40,243 nt of DNA from Comamonadaceae bacterium (GCA_947505915.1 CANNNH010000003.1:1-40243); one strand, 5' to 3'. Positions 1-9,831 are shown, counted from the stretch's first letter. A program made the numbers and translations. The notes: generated by a model from the sequence alone, not told the origin.

Positions 1-103
1 AAACTCATGGTGCGCCTTACAAGACAGGAGAAGAGCTAAAAACTAAAACAAGTGCCGCAGAGTTTAGCGGTCGCGGTCTGCAGCAGGCCTGCGGCCGCCA
101 GGT
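1..103. other. Window edge, no gene identified
   Basis: I see no convincing gene here. The stretch lies downstream of the methyltransferase stop and contains only two small GC-rich palindromes (GCAGGCCTGC at 83-92 and GCGGCCGC at 91-98). Neither has a T-run, so I do not call a terminator. Confidence 0.5.
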
Positions 104-1303
<1,200 letters not shown>

Positions 1304-1343
1304 GCCCCCATTGTCGGGGCTCGCCGCCCAAGAGTGCAGCGCG

Positions 1344-2324
1344 TCAGGATGATGTGTCTGAACCGGGCTCAGGTTCAGGCTTGGGCTTGCGGCCGGCCAC
1401 GCTGGCGCGCGGATGGGCAGCATCATAAATTTTGGCCAGGTGCTGAAAGTCCAGCCGCGTATAGACCTGCGTGGTGCTGATGTTGGCATGCCCCAGCAAC
1501 TCCTGCACAGCGCGCAGATCACCGCTGGACTGCAACACATGGCTGGCAAAAGAGTGGCGCAACATGTGCGGATGCACCGGCGTCGAAAGCCCCGCTTGCA
1601 GGCTGCGCAGTCTGAGTCTTTTACGGATGTGCTGGGGCGTCAGGCGGCTGCCGCGTTCGCTCACAAAAAGCGCAGTCCCGGGCTCGGCCAGGGCACTCAT
1701 CCACTGGCTGCGCACGGCCAACCAGTCTTGTACAGCCTGCAAGGCTTTGCTGCCCACCGGCACGCTGCGCCGCTTGCTGCCTTTGCCCAGCACATGCGCC
1801 TGCGCCGCTTGCAGGTCTATCCAACCGCGCGCCTGCGCGCTGGCCACAGCATCCAGCCCGACCAGCTCGCCGATGCGCAAGCCACAACCGTACAGCAACT
1901 CGGTCAGACATTCGTCACGCGCCTGCAAGCCCGGGTGGTGCAAGCTGTCTGCAGTTTTAAAGTCAGCCAGTTGCACGGCTTCGTCCACGCCCAGCGCTTT
2001 GGGCAAGGGCTTGGCCGCCTTGGGCGCGCGCAGGCCCTGCACCGGGTTGCTGCTGACCAGACCCTCGCGCCCCAGCCAGACATAAAAGCCCCGCCAGCCC
2101 GACAAAATCAAGGCAATGCCACGGGCACTGCGCCCGCCGGCGTGCATCTGTGAGACCCAGCGCCGCATATGGACCGGGCCGACCTCCAGCAGTGTCACCC
2201 CGGCCTGAGCCGCCAGGCTTTGGAGCTTGTCCAAATCCAGCGTGTACAGCGTGACAGTGCGCTCAGCCAGGCGCTTTTCAAAGCGCACATGGCCGAGGTA
2301 ACGCAGGACCAGCGGGTCCGGCAT
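1344..2324 (-). CDS. xerC: Tyrosine recombinase XerC
   Basis: 326-residue tyrosine recombinase, acting with XerD to resolve chromosome dimers at dif. The N-terminal SAM-like core-binding domain (about residues 1-105) is followed by the catalytic domain. All active-site residues are visible: R150 (GCGLRIGEL), K181 (GKGSKRR), H253 and R256 (HPHMLRHSF), H279 (LGHANISTTQ) and the nucleophile Y288 (VYTRLD). It lies 11 bp after the DUF484 gene and downstream of dapF, the same dapF/DUF484/xerC neighbourhood known from other proteobacteria. This supports XerC rather than XerD or an integron/phage integrase. The C-terminus ends in a Pro/Lys/Glu-rich tail beyond the catalytic domain. Confidence 0.93.
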   Translation of the reverse strand: MPDPLVLRYLGHVRFEKRLAERTVTLYTLDLDKLQSLAAQAGVTLLEVGPVHMRRWVSQMHAGGRSARGIALILSGWRGFYVWLGREGLVSSNPVQGLRAPKAAKPLPKALGVDEAVQLADFKTADSLHHPGLQARDECLTELLYGCGLRIGELVGLDAVASAQARGWIDLQAAQAHVLGKGSKRRSVPVGSKALQAVQDWLAVRSQWMSALAEPGTALFVSERGSRLTPQHIRKRLRLRSLQAGLSTPVHPHMLRHSFASHVLQSSGDLRAVQELLGHANISTTQVYTRLDFQHLAKIYDAAHPRASVAGRKPKPEPEPGSDTSS

Positions 2325-2335
2325 GGGTTGCGTCC

Positions 2336-3052
2336 TCAGGCCTTACCGGCAGCCGGATGGTGCAGGCGCGACAGTGCTGCGCTGGCCAGCTCGCCGATAC
2401 TTTGCAAAAAATCGGTGGCCATGTCGCTGGCAAAGCGCTGAGGCTCGCCGGAGGCCAAGACCAGCAGGCCAAAGGGCGCTTGCCCAGGCTGCGTGCGCAG
2501 CGCTATCAGCGCGACCGAGCGGGCAGCAGCCGGTTCGTCCAACCAGCTGACAGCTTCCAGCCCCGTCGCAGGGCCGCAAAAAGGCGCGCTCAAGGCTGCA
2601 GCGGCTGTGCGCGCCGCTTCACTGGCGCCCAAAGCAAAGTCATGGGTTGCAAAGGGGGCGGCTACATCCCATACCTTGATAGCCACTTGCGGCACCCCAA
2701 ACTGGTTTTGCAACTCGCGCGCAATGGTCGCCGGCAACTGCTCGGGTGCCGGTGTCATCAGCAAGCTGCGCATCCAGTTTTGCATCTTGTCGGCTATGTT
2801 GACGTTCTCCTGGCCGTGCCGCAGCATGTCCACCAGCCACGACTCCAGGCCGCGAATTTTGTCGCGCAACATGCCCGCCTGGCGCTCCTGCAAGCTGACG
2901 GCGCGAGCACCATGCCCGCTGGAGAGTTGCACGGTGGCCAAGAGTTCAGCGTGACGCTCGAAAAAGTCCGGCGTGTTGGCCAGAAAATTAGCGATGTCAT
3001 CTTCAGTGATAGGGTGTTGTATCGAGGGTGGATTCTGGTTCATGTCTGGCAT
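2336..3052 (-). CDS. DUF484 family protein
   Basis: 238-residue DUF484 protein. The opening segment (DDIANFLANTPDFFERHAELLATVQLS) is the family signature, followed by a helical stretch rich in Arg/Glu/Gln (about residues 45-85) and a GAF-like C-terminal half. The biochemical role is unknown. It lies between dapF and xerC with short gaps (39 and 11 bp), the conserved position for this family, so co-transcription is likely. An alternative start is the Met at codon 4 (MNQNPP). No signal peptide or membrane segment is visible. Confidence 0.85.
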   Translation of the reverse strand: MPDMNQNPPSIQHPITEDDIANFLANTPDFFERHAELLATVQLSSGHGARAVSLQERQAGMLRDKIRGLESWLVDMLRHGQENVNIADKMQNWMRSLLMTPAPEQLPATIARELQNQFGVPQVAIKVWDVAAPFATHDFALGASEAARTAAAALSAPFCGPATGLEAVSWLDEPAAARSVALIALRTQPGQAPFGLLVLASGEPQRFASDMATDFLQSIGELASAALSRLHHPAAGKA

Positions 3053-3091
3053 TGTCCTTAAATTGAAGTGGGGCTGTCTGGCAGCCGGTCT

Positions 3092-3982
3092 TCAGGCATC
3101 CGGTATCTCAATTTCGCCGTCAAACACCCGCGTCGCCGGCCCGCTCAGGGTCACCGGCGCATCCAGTTGCCCGGCGCTGCCGGGCCAGTCGACAGTCAGC
3201 AGGCCACCGCGCGTGTGCACATCGACCCGGCTGTCCAGCAAGCCCAGGCGGATGCCGGCCACCACGGCCGCGCAAGCGCCGGTGCCGCAGGCCAGGGTTT
3301 CGCCGGCGCCGCGTTCATACACACGCAGGCGGATTTCAGTGCGCGAGAGCAACTGCATGAAGCCGGCATTCACATGCCGGGCAAAGCGCGTATCGCTTTC
3401 GATTTGCGGGCCCCACTCAGCCACGGGCGCGCTGTCCACGTTGTCGACCAGCTGCACCGCATGCGGGTTGCCCATGGACAAAACCGCCGTGTGCAAGATG
3501 GCCTGCTGCCCGTGCGCCGTCACCTCCAGGGGCCAGGTGGACCAACCCAGGGTGTGGCGGGCTTGCAAACCACTTGCATCAAAGGGCAGTGCGGACAACT
3601 CAAAAACGGGTGCACCCATGTCCACGCTGACGCGGCCGTCTGCCGCCATGTGCAAAGCAAGCACGCGGTTCAAGGTTTGCACACGCACTGTGTCGCGCTC
3701 GCTCAGGTGCTGGTCGCGCACATAGCGTACAAAACAACGCGCGCCATTGCCGCAGTGCTCGACCTCCTGGCCGTCGGCGTTGTGAATGGCGTAAGCAAAA
3801 TCAATATTCTTGCTGCCGGCCGGTGCGGCCCGAACGCTGAGAATCTGGTCCGCGCCCACACCGAAATGCCGGTTGGCCAGAAAACGGTATTGCACATCCG
3901 TCAGGCCCAGCAGCCCGCGGGTTTCGTCAAGCACCACGAAATCGTTACCGGCGCCCTGCATTTTGGTGAATCGGATTCGCAT
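3092..3982 (-). CDS. dapF: Diaminopimelate epimerase
   Basis: 296-residue epimerase converting LL- to meso-diaminopimelate in lysine and peptidoglycan synthesis in the cytosol. It starts with the characteristic [11 protein letters not shown]. Both catalytic cysteines of the two-base mechanism are present: C77 in EHCGNGARC and C232 in ACGTGACA. Length and the two-lobed layout match the family. It heads the dapF-DUF484-xerC group and is divergent from the decarboxylase-like gene at 4065, so the promoter should lie in 3983-4064. A standard complete copy. Confidence 0.96.
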   Translation of the reverse strand: MRIRFTKMQGAGNDFVVLDETRGLLGLTDVQYRFLANRHFGVGADQILSVRAAPAGSKNIDFAYAIHNADGQEVEHCGNGARCFVRYVRDQHLSERDTVRVQTLNRVLALHMAADGRVSVDMGAPVFELSALPFDASGLQARHTLGWSTWPLEVTAHGQQAILHTAVLSMGNPHAVQLVDNVDSAPVAEWGPQIESDTRFARHVNAGFMQLLSRTEIRLRVYERGAGETLACGTGACAAVVAGIRLGLLDSRVDVHTRGGLLTVDWPGSAGQLDAPVTLSGPATRVFDGEIEIPDA

Positions 3983-4064
3983 GCGGACATTATCCGCCGG
4001 CCTTGGGGGCGGGGCTCAGGCATTACCATGTGCGCCTAGAACACCGACTCACAGAAAGAATTAC

Positions 4065-4610
4065 ATGCTGCGCATTCCCGAATGGACACCCGCCCTCAAG
4101 CCGCAACCGCAAGACCTGGTCGACGCCATCCTCAAGCGTCGCGGCGGGACCATGATCAACCTGGACAAGGCGCTGCTGTGGAGCGAGCCGCTGGCGCGCG
4201 CCTGGAACATCTACCTGGGCGCTGTGCGCTCGGGCCTGCCCACCAGCTGGAAACTGCGCGAGCTCGGTATTTGCACCGTGGCCCTGCTGACCGGCGCCGT
4301 CTATGAATACAAACACCATGCGCCCGACTTCCTCAAAGCCGGCGGTGTGCAGGCCGAGCTCGATGCACTCAACGCGGTGATTCACAACGCCCGCGTGACA
4401 ACCACGCACCCGGCACTCGGGGAGATTGAAGCGCTGGTGATTCAGTACGCCGCGCAGATGACGCTGGACGTGAAAGTTGGAGACGATGTTTTCAACGGGC
4501 TGCGCCGGCATTTTGACAACACCGAAATCGTTGAGCTGACCAGTGCGATTGCCACTTACAACATGGTGGCGCGCTTTCTGGTGGCGCTGGGTGTGACGCC
4601 CGAGGCCTGA
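4065..4610 (+). CDS. Carboxymuconolactone decarboxylase family protein
   Basis: 181-residue protein of the CMD/AhpD-like fold. It has the motif RELGICTVALLTGAVYEYKHH (given here only as landmark residues around position 70-90), which corresponds to the E-Y-x-x-H-H segment of carboxymuconolactone decarboxylases. There is no CxxC pair, so an AhpD-type peroxidase role is unlikely. The ATG at 4065 follows a purine-rich AGAAAGAA and starts the family-like MLRIPEW segment; the open frame continues upstream but overlaps dapF. No aromatic-degradation genes are nearby, so the substrate is unknown. It is monocistronic and ends in the hairpin at 4631-4653. Confidence 0.82.
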   Translation: MLRIPEWTPALKPQPQDLVDAILKRRGGTMINLDKALLWSEPLARAWNIYLGAVRSGLPTSWKLRELGICTVALLTGAVYEYKHHAPDFLKAGGVQAELDALNAVIHNARVTTTHPALGEIEALVIQYAAQMTLDVKVGDDVFNGLRRHFDNTEIVELTSAIATYNMVARFLVALGVTPEA

Positions 4611-4630
4611 GCCAGCGGCAGACACAAAAC

Positions 4631-4653
4631 AAGGCGCGGACCCGCCGCGCCTT
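4631..4653. terminator. Bidirectional rho-independent terminator
   Basis: A perfect 9-bp GC-rich stem, AAGGCGCGG (4631-4639) and CCGCGCCTT (4645-4653), has a 5-nt loop. Flanking GACACA/TGTGTC extends the pairing discontinuously. It sits between the convergent genes ending at 4610 and 4676 and probably serves both. T-runs are short (TTT/TTGT). Confidence 0.75.
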
Positions 4654-4675
4654 TGTGTCACAAGACTTGGGGGTT

Positions 4676-5665
4676 TTAGTCGGGCTTGATGCCGTTGTCT
4701 TTGACCACCTTGGCCCAGATGTCGATCTGCTTGCCGATGAAAGCATCTGCTGCTGCGGGTGTGCCACCGACGATGTCAATGCCCTGAGCGTCCAGCTTCT
4801 TGGCGATCTCAGGGTTTTTCAGGGCCTTGTTGATTTCTTCATTCATGCGCTTGAGCACTTCAGGCGGTGTTTTGGCCGGCGCCAAAATAGCCCACCAGGC
4901 CGGCGCGTCAAAGCCGGCAAAACCGCTTTCAGCCACGGTTGGTACGTTGGGCAGATCTGGCACGCGCTTGCTGGTGGTGACGGCGAGCGGACGCAGGCGG
5001 CCGCTGTCGATGTGCGGCTTGGTCACGAACACCGAGCCGATCGACAAGGGTACATGGCCGGCCACCGCATCGACCATGAGCGGGCCGCCACCTTTGTAGG
5101 GCACGTGCTGCCAATCGATATTGCCGCTTTTGCTGAGCAAGGCCATGGCCAGGTGGCCCAGGCTGCCCGAGCCGATACTGCCGTAGTTGACGTTTTTCTT
5201 GGCTTTGGCGGCAGCCACCACATCACCAAAACTTTTGTACTCAGAGCCCGAAAAGGTGGCCAGCACCATGGCCGAGGTGCCGATGAGCGAGACCGCAGCC
5301 AGGTCTTTGCGCGTGTCAAAAGGCAGGCCCGGGATCAGGCTGGGGTTGACGCCGTGGGTGTCAAAAACCACCGCAAAGGTGTAACCATCAGCGGGCGATG
5401 CAGCTACCGCAGCCGCGCCGATAGAGCCGGACGCGCCGCCCTTGTTCTCGACGATGATGTTTTGACCGAGTTGCTGCGACAGAGGCACCGCCAGAATACG
5501 CGCCACTTGATCGACCGAGCCACCGGGCGGAAACACCGCCACGAACTTGATCGGCTTGCTCGGCCAGGCGCCTTGTGCCCAGGCGGCAGGTGCTGCGGCC
5601 AATGTCATGGCCAAACCAGCCAGGACGGCCAGCGAGCGGGCTGATTTCAACATGTGATGCTTCAT
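4676..5665 (-). CDS. Bug-family tripartite tricarboxylate transporter receptor
   Basis: 329-residue periplasmic solute-binding protein of the Bug/TctC family. A signal peptide with a hydrophobic core (SLAVLAGLAMTLAAAPAAWAQ) covers about residues 9-31. The mature part begins WPSKPIKFVAVFPPGGSVDQ, and the Bug hallmark HVPYKGGGP follows mid-protein. These receptors bind carboxylates or small amides and hand them to TctA/TctB. Neither membrane partner is adjacent, so this is an orphan receptor, as is usual in Burkholderiales. AGGAG lies 9 nt before the ATG. It is divergent from the Nudix/MBL gene, with a 12-bp palindrome in the promoter region. Ligand unknown. Confidence 0.92.
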   Translation of the reverse strand: MKHHMLKSARSLAVLAGLAMTLAAAPAAWAQGAWPSKPIKFVAVFPPGGSVDQVARILAVPLSQQLGQNIIVENKGGASGSIGAAAVAASPADGYTFAVVFDTHGVNPSLIPGLPFDTRKDLAAVSLIGTSAMVLATFSGSEYKSFGDVVAAAKAKKNVNYGSIGSGSLGHLAMALLSKSGNIDWQHVPYKGGGPLMVDAVAGHVPLSIGSVFVTKPHIDSGRLRPLAVTTSKRVPDLPNVPTVAESGFAGFDAPAWWAILAPAKTPPEVLKRMNEEINKALKNPEIAKKLDAQGIDIVGGTPAAADAFIGKQIDIWAKVVKDNGIKPD

Positions 5666-5689
5666 GATGCAAATCTCCTTAATACAAAA

Positions 5690-5701
5690 ATAGCATGCTA
5701 T
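5690..5701. promoter_or_regulatory. 12-bp palindrome, candidate operator
   Basis: The perfect palindrome ATAGCATGCTAT lies 25 bp upstream of the Bug receptor start and 64 bp upstream of the divergent Nudix/MBL gene. Position and symmetry suit a dimeric regulator. No regulator gene is adjacent, so the assignment is inference. Confidence 0.4.
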
Positions 5702-5765
5702 CTCGAGAACTCATCAGCTGAATATGGCGGAAAGTACCTAGTTCAACGACGGGCAAAATGCGCCC

Positions 5766-7397
5766 ATGGCAAGAAGCTCTCAACTCCTTTATCCCCAGCG
5801 CGAACCGGCGCCCTTGCTCCCGGCTGCTACCGTGCTGCTGTTGCGCGACGGCGGGAACGGCGTCGAGGTGCTGATGACGCGCCGCTCGGCCACGGCCAGT
5901 TTTGCCCCCGGCGCCTACGTCTTTCCGGGTGGTGGCATTGATGCCGCCGATGCGCTGGCGCACGGCCAATCGACAAGGCGCACCTCGCAAAGCGATCTGC
6001 ACCTGACGCAGGCGATCGCCGCCATCCGCGAAAGTTTTGAAGAGCTCGGCATTTTGCTGGCCCGCAGAGCTGACGGCAGTCATGCCAGCGATGCAGACAT
6101 CGCCAACTTAGACCGCCACCTGCCTTTTGCCGCGCAGTGCCAGGCACAAGGATTGCGCTTGGCAGCTGACGAGGTGTATGTGCTGGCGCACTGGGTGACA
6201 GACCGCGACTTGCCCAAACGCTTTGACGTGCCCTTTCTGGTGGCGCGCATGCCCGCCGGCCAGCAGCCGGTGGCCGACGAATCCGAGCAGTTCGAGCCGG
6301 TCTGGCTCAGCCCGACGCAAGCCCTGGCACGGCATGCCGCAGACCAGTTGTTCATGCTGTTTCCGACGGTTCGCACCCTGGAGCGTTTGCGCAGCTACAC
6401 CAGCGTCGATGCGGTGATGGCCGACTGCGCGCGCAACGAAGAGCCGCTGTGGACCTCCTGCCCGCGCGCCGGCCTGCTGCAAGGCCGCCAGGCCCGGTTC
6501 ATGGAGCACGAAAGCGCCTATGGCGAGCTGCACCTGACCTGCCCCGACGGGCAAATTGTTCACGCGCTGGACTGGCAGACAGCGCGGCCCGTGCCATTGT
6601 TGAAGAACCTGCAACGCCTGACCGCACCCAACCCCGGCGTGATGACCGGCCCGGGCACCAACAGCTACCTGGTGGGCGAAGCGGCCACGGGTTACATGGT
6701 CATCGATCCCGGCCCGGCCGATGCCGACCACCTGCAGCGTCTGTGGCTGGCCACCGGCGGCGACATTCGCATGATTGTCTGCACGCACTCGCATGCGGAC
6801 CACTCACCCGGCGCCCTGCCCCTGCAAGCCTTGTGCGCCCACAAGCCGCCGATTCTTGGTTTGCCCTCAGAGCCGACCGCACGCGCCAACAGCCACTTTG
6901 TGCCTGACCGCGCCCTGGCGCACGGCGAGCGCCTGCAACTCGGCCAGGAAGGTGTCACGCACACCTTGCGGGTACTGCACACGCCCGGCCACGCGGCCAA
7001 CCATGTTTGTCTGGTGCTGCTCGAAGACGGATTGCTGTTCAGCGGCGACCACATCCTCAACGGCAGCACCACGGTGGTCGACCCGCCCGACGGCGACATG
7101 AACGATTACCTGGCCTCGCTGGACCTGCTGAGCGCTGCCTGTGAAGAGCACCAGATCGAGTTCATTTTGCCGGCGCATGGTCACGTGCTGGACCAGGCCA
7201 GCCAGGCGATTGCCAGGCTGCGGGCGCATCGACTGCAGCGCGAAGCCAAGATTTTGAGAGTGATGCAAGCCGACCCGCAAGGCACGATGGACGACTGGGT
7301 GGCACAGGCTTATGACGACGTGGACGCCCGCATCTGGCCAGTGGCCAAACGCTCGCTGCTGGCGCACGTGCAACGCCTAGAGTCGATGGCGCCTTGA
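5766..7397 (+). CDS. Nudix hydrolase / metallo-beta-lactamase fusion protein
   Basis: 543-residue two-domain enzyme. The N-terminal part (about residues 15-230) is a Nudix hydrolase: GAYVFPGGGIDAAD near residue 49 and RESFEELG at 88-95 form a Nudix box interrupted by an insertion, an arrangement reminiscent of the peroxisomal CoA diphosphatase NUDT19 group. The C-terminal part (about 275-543) is a metallo-beta-lactamase fold of LACTB2/glyoxalase-II type, with THSHADHS (H341, H343, D345, H346), TPGHAANH and FSGDHILNG, followed by a winged-helix-like tail. The full metal site is present. Substrate is unknown; a CoA diphosphate or acyl-CoA product is plausible given the many CoA genes in the window, but that is inference. 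Convergent with the FAD dehydrogenase. Confidence 0.88.
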   Translation: MARSSQLLYPQREPAPLLPAATVLLLRDGGNGVEVLMTRRSATASFAPGAYVFPGGGIDAADALAHGQSTRRTSQSDLHLTQAIAAIRESFEELGILLARRADGSHASDADIANLDRHLPFAAQCQAQGLRLAADEVYVLAHWVTDRDLPKRFDVPFLVARMPAGQQPVADESEQFEPVWLSPTQALARHAADQLFMLFPTVRTLERLRSYTSVDAVMADCARNEEPLWTSCPRAGLLQGRQARFMEHESAYGELHLTCPDGQIVHALDWQTARPVPLLKNLQRLTAPNPGVMTGPGTNSYLVGEAATGYMVIDPGPADADHLQRLWLATGGDIRMIVCTHSHADHSPGALPLQALCAHKPPILGLPSEPTARANSHFVPDRALAHGERLQLGQEGVTHTLRVLHTPGHAANHVCLVLLEDGLLFSGDHILNGSTTVVDPPDGDMNDYLASLDLLSAACEEHQIEFILPAHGHVLDQASQAIARLRAHRLQREAKILRVMQADPQGTMDDWVAQAYDDVDARIWPVAKRSLLAHVQRLESMAP

Positions 7398-7420
7398 GGG
7401 CGCGGTGACTGGATTTTGAC

Positions 7421-7439
7421 TGACGCGGGGATGGATTCC
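7421..7439. repeat. Partial copy of dispersed palindromic repeat
   Basis: CGCGGGGATGGATTCC between two convergent genes matches one arm of the repeat seen in full at 9580-9613 and 26646-26711. Only about half the element remains. Confidence 0.45.
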
Positions 7440-7442
7440 AGC

Positions 7443-9119
7443 CTATGCAGGCATGATGCGGTTCTGCGCCGCCATGCTCAAAGCCACAGCCTCCGCCACC
7501 TCGATCCCGTCGACCCCGGCTGACAAGATACCGCCCGCATAACTGGCGCCTTCGCCGGCCGGGTACAGGCCCTTGACGTTCAGACTTTGAAAGTCATCGC
7601 CCCGCGTGATGCGCAGCGGCGACGAGGTGCGCGTTTCCACGCCGGTCAGCACCGCGTCGGGCATGTCAAAGCCTTTGATCTTTTTGCCAAAGGCCGGCAA
7701 GGCTTCGCGCATCGCCGCAATCGCATAGCCGGGCAGCGCACCGGCCAGGTCGGTCAGGTGCACGCCCGGCTTGTACGAGGGCTCCACACTGCCCAGCGTG
7801 GTGGAGGCACGGGCGGCCAGAAAGTCGCCGACCAGCTGGCCCGGCGCTTCGTAACTGCTGCCGCCCAGGGTGTAAGCGTTGGACTCGAGTTGACGCTGAA
7901 AAGCAATACCCGCCAGCGGATGCACAGTCTGGCCGGCCATCGCGCCTTCTACAAAGTCCGCCGGCGCAATGCCGACCACGATGCCGGCATTGGCATTGCG
8001 CTCGTTGCGCGAATACTGGCTCATGCCGTTGGTCACCACGCGGCCGACTTCGGAGGTGGCAGCCACCACCGTGCCGCCCGGGCACATGCAAAAACTGTAA
8101 ACGCTGCGCCCATTGGCGGCATGGTGCACCAGCTTGTAGTCGGCCGCACACAGCAGCGGGTGGCCGGCGTGCTGGCCCAGGCGCGCGCGGTCGATCAGGC
8201 CTTGCGGATGCTCGATGCGAAAGCCGATTGAAAAAGGCTTGGCTTCCATGAAGACACCGCGCTCGTGCAGCATGGCAAAGGTGTCACGCGCGCTGTGGCC
8301 GGGGGCCAGCACCACGTGGTCGGCGCGCATCTCGTAGCGGCTGCCATCGGCGAGGTTGTCCACCGTCAGGCCGCGGATGTGCAGGCCGTCTGCGTTGCGC
8401 TCAATCGCCACGTCGCTCACGCGCTGCTGAAAGCGGATCTCACCGCCCATCGCCTCGATCTGCTCGCGCATGTGCTCGACCACCTTGACCAGCTTGAAGG
8501 TGCCGATGTGCGGTTTGCTGACCAGCAAAATCTCTTCAGGCGCGCCGGCCTTGACGAACTCCAACATCACCTTGCGGCCCAGGTGGCGCGGGTCCTTGAT
8601 CTGGCTCCAGAGCTTACCGTCTGAAAACGTGCCGGCGCCGCCTTCGCCGAATTGCACATTCGACTCAGGGTTAAGCACCTGCTTGCGCCACAGGCCCCAG
8701 GTGTCTTGCGTGCGTTCGCGCACCTTCTTGCCACGCTCCAGCACGATGGGCTTGAAACCCATCTGCGCCAGCAACAACGCCGCAAAAATGCCGCAAGGCC
8801 CGAAGCCGATGACCACCGGACGAACGGCGGGGGGCTGCACGGCCTGCGTGGGCGGGTAGTAAGCCAGGTCGGGTGCGCGGCCGATGTGAGGATGACCGGC
8901 GAACCGGGCGATCAGTTGCTCTTCCAGCGCCGGGCTGCTCAGCGTGACATGCGCGATGTAAACCAGTAGCAGGTTTTTCTTGCGCGCGTCGTAGCTTCGC
9001 TTGTGGATGTGGTGGCCGGCCAGCTCAGCTGGCGTGATGCCCAGGGTCTTGACGATCAGCGCCGGCAGGGCGGCCTCGTCATGGTCCAGCGGGAGCTTGA
9101 GCTCGGTCAAACGCATCAT
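7443..9119 (-). CDS. FAD-dependent dehydrogenase (COG2509-like)
   Basis: 558-residue NAD(P)/FAD oxidoreductase of the uncharacterised FAD-dependent dehydrogenase type. About 95 N-terminal residues form a small alpha/beta domain, then comes the dinucleotide-binding segment PVVIGFGPCGIFAALLLAQ with the acidic end VLERGK. Family motifs NVQFGEGGAGTFSDGKL, CMCPGGTVVAA and ETRTSSPLRI follow, and a C-terminal FAD contact reads GLYPAGEGASYAGGI. Function and electron partners are unknown. Two adjacent ATGs (9119 and 9116) are equally possible starts. It is divergent from rnpB and probably monocistronic. Confidence 0.85.
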   Translation of the reverse strand: MMRLTELKLPLDHDEAALPALIVKTLGITPAELAGHHIHKRSYDARKKNLLLVYIAHVTLSSPALEEQLIARFAGHPHIGRAPDLAYYPPTQAVQPPAVRPVVIGFGPCGIFAALLLAQMGFKPIVLERGKKVRERTQDTWGLWRKQVLNPESNVQFGEGGAGTFSDGKLWSQIKDPRHLGRKVMLEFVKAGAPEEILLVSKPHIGTFKLVKVVEHMREQIEAMGGEIRFQQRVSDVAIERNADGLHIRGLTVDNLADGSRYEMRADHVVLAPGHSARDTFAMLHERGVFMEAKPFSIGFRIEHPQGLIDRARLGQHAGHPLLCAADYKLVHHAANGRSVYSFCMCPGGTVVAATSEVGRVVTNGMSQYSRNERNANAGIVVGIAPADFVEGAMAGQTVHPLAGIAFQRQLESNAYTLGGSSYEAPGQLVGDFLAARASTTLGSVEPSYKPGVHLTDLAGALPGYAIAAMREALPAFGKKIKGFDMPDAVLTGVETRTSSPLRITRGDDFQSLNVKGLYPAGEGASYAGGILSAGVDGIEVAEAVALSMAAQNRIMPA

Positions 9120-9192
9120 GGCGGTGTTCTTTCTGAGGATCCGTTTTCCGGATCAAGGAGTTTGATTTTAAGCCGCGCCGCCCGCCCAACAA

Positions 9193-9219
9193 TGAACAAG
9201 TAGCGTCTGCGCGGATAAT
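9193..9219 (+). promoter_or_regulatory. Possible rnpB promoter
   Basis: GATAAT at 9214-9219 lies 7 nt before the predicted RNA 5' region. A weak -35-like TGAACA is at 9193-9198, with a short 15-nt spacer. Placement is right but the -35 match is poor. Confidence 0.35.
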
Positions 9220-9226
9220 CACGCTT

Positions 9227-9554
9227 GTGAAGCACGCCAGACCGTCGCTGGTGCAATCTGGGAAACCAGGCACTGGAGGAACGTCCGGACTGCACAGGAC
9301 AGCGTAGGAGGTAACACCTCTCCACCGCAAGGTGAGGATCAGAGCAACAGAGACGAGCCGGTTCAGTCCGGGTGAAACGGGCAATCTCTACGCGCAGCAA
9401 TACCAAGTAGGCCAGCGTTGATGTGGTTCCGCAGAGCTGGCGGGTAGGTAGCATTGAGCCGGTGGGGCGACCCCCGGCCCAGATTAATGACGGTCACGTT
9501 CGTCTTTCGCAAGAAAGGCAAACGCACAGAATCCGGCTTATCGGCGAGCTTCAC
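9227..9554 (+). ncRNA. rnpB: RNase P RNA, bacterial type A
   Basis: Catalytic RNA of RNase P, which matures tRNA 5' ends with protein RnpA. Conserved blocks appear in order: GGAGGAACGTCCGGACTGCA near 9275 (CR I), AGAGCAACAGAGACGAGCC near 9340, ACGGGCAATCTCTACGCGC then AGCAATACCAAGTAGGC near 9377-9412, AGATTAATGACGGTC near 9481, and ACAGAATCCGGCTTATCGG near 9526-9544. The ends pair as helix P1: GTGAAGC-A-CGCC (9227-9238) with GGCG-A-GCTTCAC (9543-9554). The exact 5' and 3' nucleotides are uncertain by a few bases. Confidence 0.96.
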
Positions 9555-9564
9555 ACTTATTTCA

Positions 9565-9613
9565 GATGCGGGGATGAAGATGGATCCCCGCATCCGCGAG
9601 GATGACGGAAAAA
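9565..9613. repeat. Inverted repeat and dispersed repeat copy after rnpB
   Basis: A perfect 10-bp inverted repeat, GATGCGGGGA (9565-9574) and TCCCCGCATC (9585-9594), starts 11 nt beyond the RNase P RNA. It is fused to a copy of the dispersed element (ATGGATCCCCGC, then CGCGAGGATGACGGAAA, 9580-9613), which recurs inverted at 26679-26711. The hairpin could help terminate rnpB, but there is no strong T-run. Confidence 0.65.
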
Positions 9614-9705
9614 GGCCCTTACAACTGCGCAGGGCAATGCAGTAATTCGGCTCTTCGGCAGCCCGCTTTGAAAATCGTAGCACCATACCGCCGTTAGATG
9701 CGGGT

Positions 9706-9767
9706 TGAGCCTGGCGGCGGCAGCCGATTTGGGGTACCCCCCTATGAGGCAGCCGCCGCCAGGGTCA
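9706..9767. repeat. Long nested inverted repeat
   Basis: TGAGCCTGGCGGCGGC (9706-9721) pairs with GCCGCCGCCAGGGTCA (9752-9767), 15 of 16 positions. The 30-nt loop contains another palindrome, GGGGTACCCC (9731-9740). The element is intergenic and could extrude as a cruciform or form a stable RNA hairpin. I know of no named family that it matches. Confidence 0.7.
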
Positions 9768-9803
9768 GCCCGCAGCGCACAGCACCAAAACCAGGCACCC
9801 AAG

Positions 9804-9831
9804 AAAAAGGCCACCCAGAGGCAGCCTTTTC
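9804..9831 (-). terminator. htpX rho-independent terminator
   Basis: On the minus strand AAAAGGC...GCCTTTTTCTT forms a hairpin with an inner GCC/GGG pairing and a T-rich tail, starting about 25 nt after the htpX stop. Confidence 0.7.

Noticed and set aside
1344..2324. XerC as a mobile-element integrase
   Set aside because: The dapF-DUF484-xerC neighbourhood and standard length point to the housekeeping recombinase, and there is no attachment site or cargo.
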